17,776 nt of DNA from Microbacterium sp. (GTDB lineage: Bacteria > Actinomycetota > Actinomycetes > Actinomycetales > Microbacteriaceae): the NCBI GenBank assembly GCA_029267645.1, contig JAJUIM010000010.1, positions 1-17,776 on the forward strand. Direction: 5' to 3'. The translations under genes were made by a program, and so were the position numbers. Shown in pieces: positions 16,723 through 17,776 of this stretch. The number at the start of each line of letters is the position of its first letter. The stretch's first letter is position 1. Below the pieces are notes generated by a model. That model saw only the letters and a program-made list of their open reading frames with translations. It was not told the DNA's origin and ran no database searches.

Positions 16723-17776
16723 CGGAGCTCCCCTTCTCGATTCTCTCCCGCACGGCCTGTTGGAACCTGTCCCCCCGATCGCCGTAGGTCGAGAACTGGT
16801 CGAACGACGCCGCGGCGGGCGCGAGGAGCACGACATCGCCGTCACCCGCGACACCTGCCGCGAGCTCCACCGCTCGTGCCATGACGTCCTCAGTCTGAGT
16901 GTGATCGACCTCGAAGAAGGGCACGTCTGGCGCGTGTCGCGCGAACGCCTCGCGCACGGGCTCCCGATCCACGCCGATCGCGATCGCGGCCGTGACGCCG
17001 GATCCGTACTCGCGGACGAGCTCGGAGATGTCGATGCCCTTGAACAGGCCGCCGACGATCCACACGGCCTTCGGGAAGGCGCGCAGCGACGCCGTCGCGG
17101 CGTGCGCGTTCGTCGCCTTCGAGTCGTCGATCCATCGCACCCCGCCGACCTGCGCGACGAGCTGCATGCGGTGGGGATCGAGCTCGAAGACGTCGAGCGC
17201 ACCGCGCACGGACGACGCGGGGATCCCAACGGCGCGGGAGAGCGCGGCGGCGGCGAGGATGTTCTCGACGACGTGCGGGACCGCGAGCCCCCGCGATGCG
17301 AGATGCTCGAGCGTCGTGAGCTCGGCCGCGGAGGTGCGGCGGTTCTCGACGAAGGCGCGGTCGGCGAGGACCCCGTCGACGACGCCGACGTCGCTCGGGC
17401 CCGGCACGCCCAGGTCGAACCCGATCGCGCGCGCGCCCTCCGTCACGTCGGCCTCCTCGACCATGCGCGTGGTCTGCTCGTCGGCCTTGTTGTAGACGCA
17501 CGCGACACGCGTGTGGCGGTAGACGACGGCCTTCGCGTCTCGGTACGCGCGGGCCGAGCCGTGCCACTCGAGGTGGTCGTCGGCGAGGTTGAGGCACACG
17601 CTCGAGTGCGGGATGGGCGCGCCCTCGCCGTCCGCGAGGCCGATGTACCAGAGCTGGTGGCTCGAGAGCTCGACGACGAGCACGTCGAAGCCCGCGGGGT
17701 CGCGCACCGCGTCGAGGATCGGCACGCCGATGTTCCCGCACGGGGCGGCGCGCAGCCCGCCCGCGACGAGCATCGA
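16688..17776 (-). CDS. murD: UDP-N-acetylmuramoylalanine--D-glutamate ligase, 5' end outside the window
   Basis: The visible 362 codons are the central and C-terminal parts of MurD, the cytoplasmic ligase that adds D-glutamate to UDP-MurNAc-L-Ala. The frame runs off the right edge; the first visible methionine (MLVAGGLRAAPCGNIGVP) is internal, in the stretch just after the family's ATP loop, so roughly 130-140 N-terminal residues are missing. Visible motifs are ELSSHQLWYI, LADDHLEWHGS, the DAKAVVY lysine that is probably carbamylated, DSKATNAHA in the C-terminal domain, and the MurD-specific end LLAPAAASFDQFSTYGDRG. The stop falls 35 bases inside ftsW. Genes before it in the usual order (murF, mraY) would lie beyond the edge. 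Confidence 0.97.
   Translation of the reverse strand, partial: SMLVAGGLRAAPCGNIGVPILDAVRDPAGFDVLVVELSSHQLWYIGLADGEGAPIPHSSVCLNLADDHLEWHGSARAYRDAKAVVYRHTRVACVYNKADEQTTRMVEEADVTEGARAIGFDLGVPGPSDVGVVDGVLADRAFVENRRTSAAELTTLEHLASRGLAVPHVVENILAAAALSRAVGIPASSVRGALDVFELDPHRMQLVAQVGGVRWIDDSKATNAHAATASLRAFPKAVWIVGGLFKGIDISELVREYGSGVTAAIAIGVDREPVREAFARHAPDVPFFEVDHTQTEDVMARAVELAAGVAGDGDVVLLAPAAASFDQFSTYGDRGDRFQQAVRERIEKGSSDDVDGPASQES
16728..16733 (-). promoter_or_regulatory. Ribosome binding site that fixes the ftsW start
   Basis: GGGGAG lies five bases before the ATG at 16720-16722 and inside the end of murD. No comparable site precedes the later GTG (V30), so the longer N-terminus is preferred. Confidence 0.7.

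Overview
The window is a stretch of high-GC actinobacterial core chromosome. The organism is most likely a member of the Microbacteriaceae (Micrococcales), in or near Microbacterium. This rests on gene order, on frequent GTG starts, on a division cluster with SepF and DivIVA but no FtsA, and on an FtsZ ending in an acidic ...PEFLK tail. Genus-level placement is an inference from sequence style and would need a phylogeny. Every gene lies on the minus strand, so the window is read from right to left.

From 17776 down to 8488 lies the distal half of the division and cell wall (dcw) cluster: murD (5' end outside the window), ftsW, murG, murC, ftsQ, ftsZ, a YggS-type PLP protein, sepF, a YggT protein and divIVA/wag31. 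MurD and MurC build the UDP-MurNAc-peptide, MurG makes lipid II, FtsW polymerises it, FtsQ belongs to the divisome, FtsZ forms the ring, SepF anchors the ring to the membrane and DivIVA organises polar growth. murD/ftsW, murG/murC and ftsZ/yggS overlap, and ftsW-murG and murC-ftsQ are separated by only 9 and 4 bases, so translational coupling is likely. The only sizeable break is the 163-base ftsQ-ftsZ spacer, which probably carries ftsZ control signals.

From 8476 to 3327 come lspA (lipoprotein signal peptidase), an rluD-type pseudouridine synthase whose start overlaps the lspA stop by 8 bases, and dnaE1 (replicative DNA polymerase III alpha). A striking 23-bp perfect inverted repeat separates rluD from dnaE1.

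From 3255 to 1 come a four-helix membrane protein of unknown function with a long Pro/Ala/Glu-rich tail, hisD (histidine biosynthesis), nrdR (repressor of ribonucleotide reductase genes) and the first nine codons of a gene that looks like pyrD.

No spacer exceeds 163 bases, and there are no RNA genes, insertion sequences, CRISPR arrays or prophage genes that I can see. This is a conserved housekeeping region and I did not find a new multi-gene system. The least explained signals are a roughly six-fold excess of the hexamer GGATCC across the window (37 copies counted by eye), the rluD-dnaE1 palindrome built around two of those hexamers, the ftsZ leader, and the uncharacterised membrane protein.
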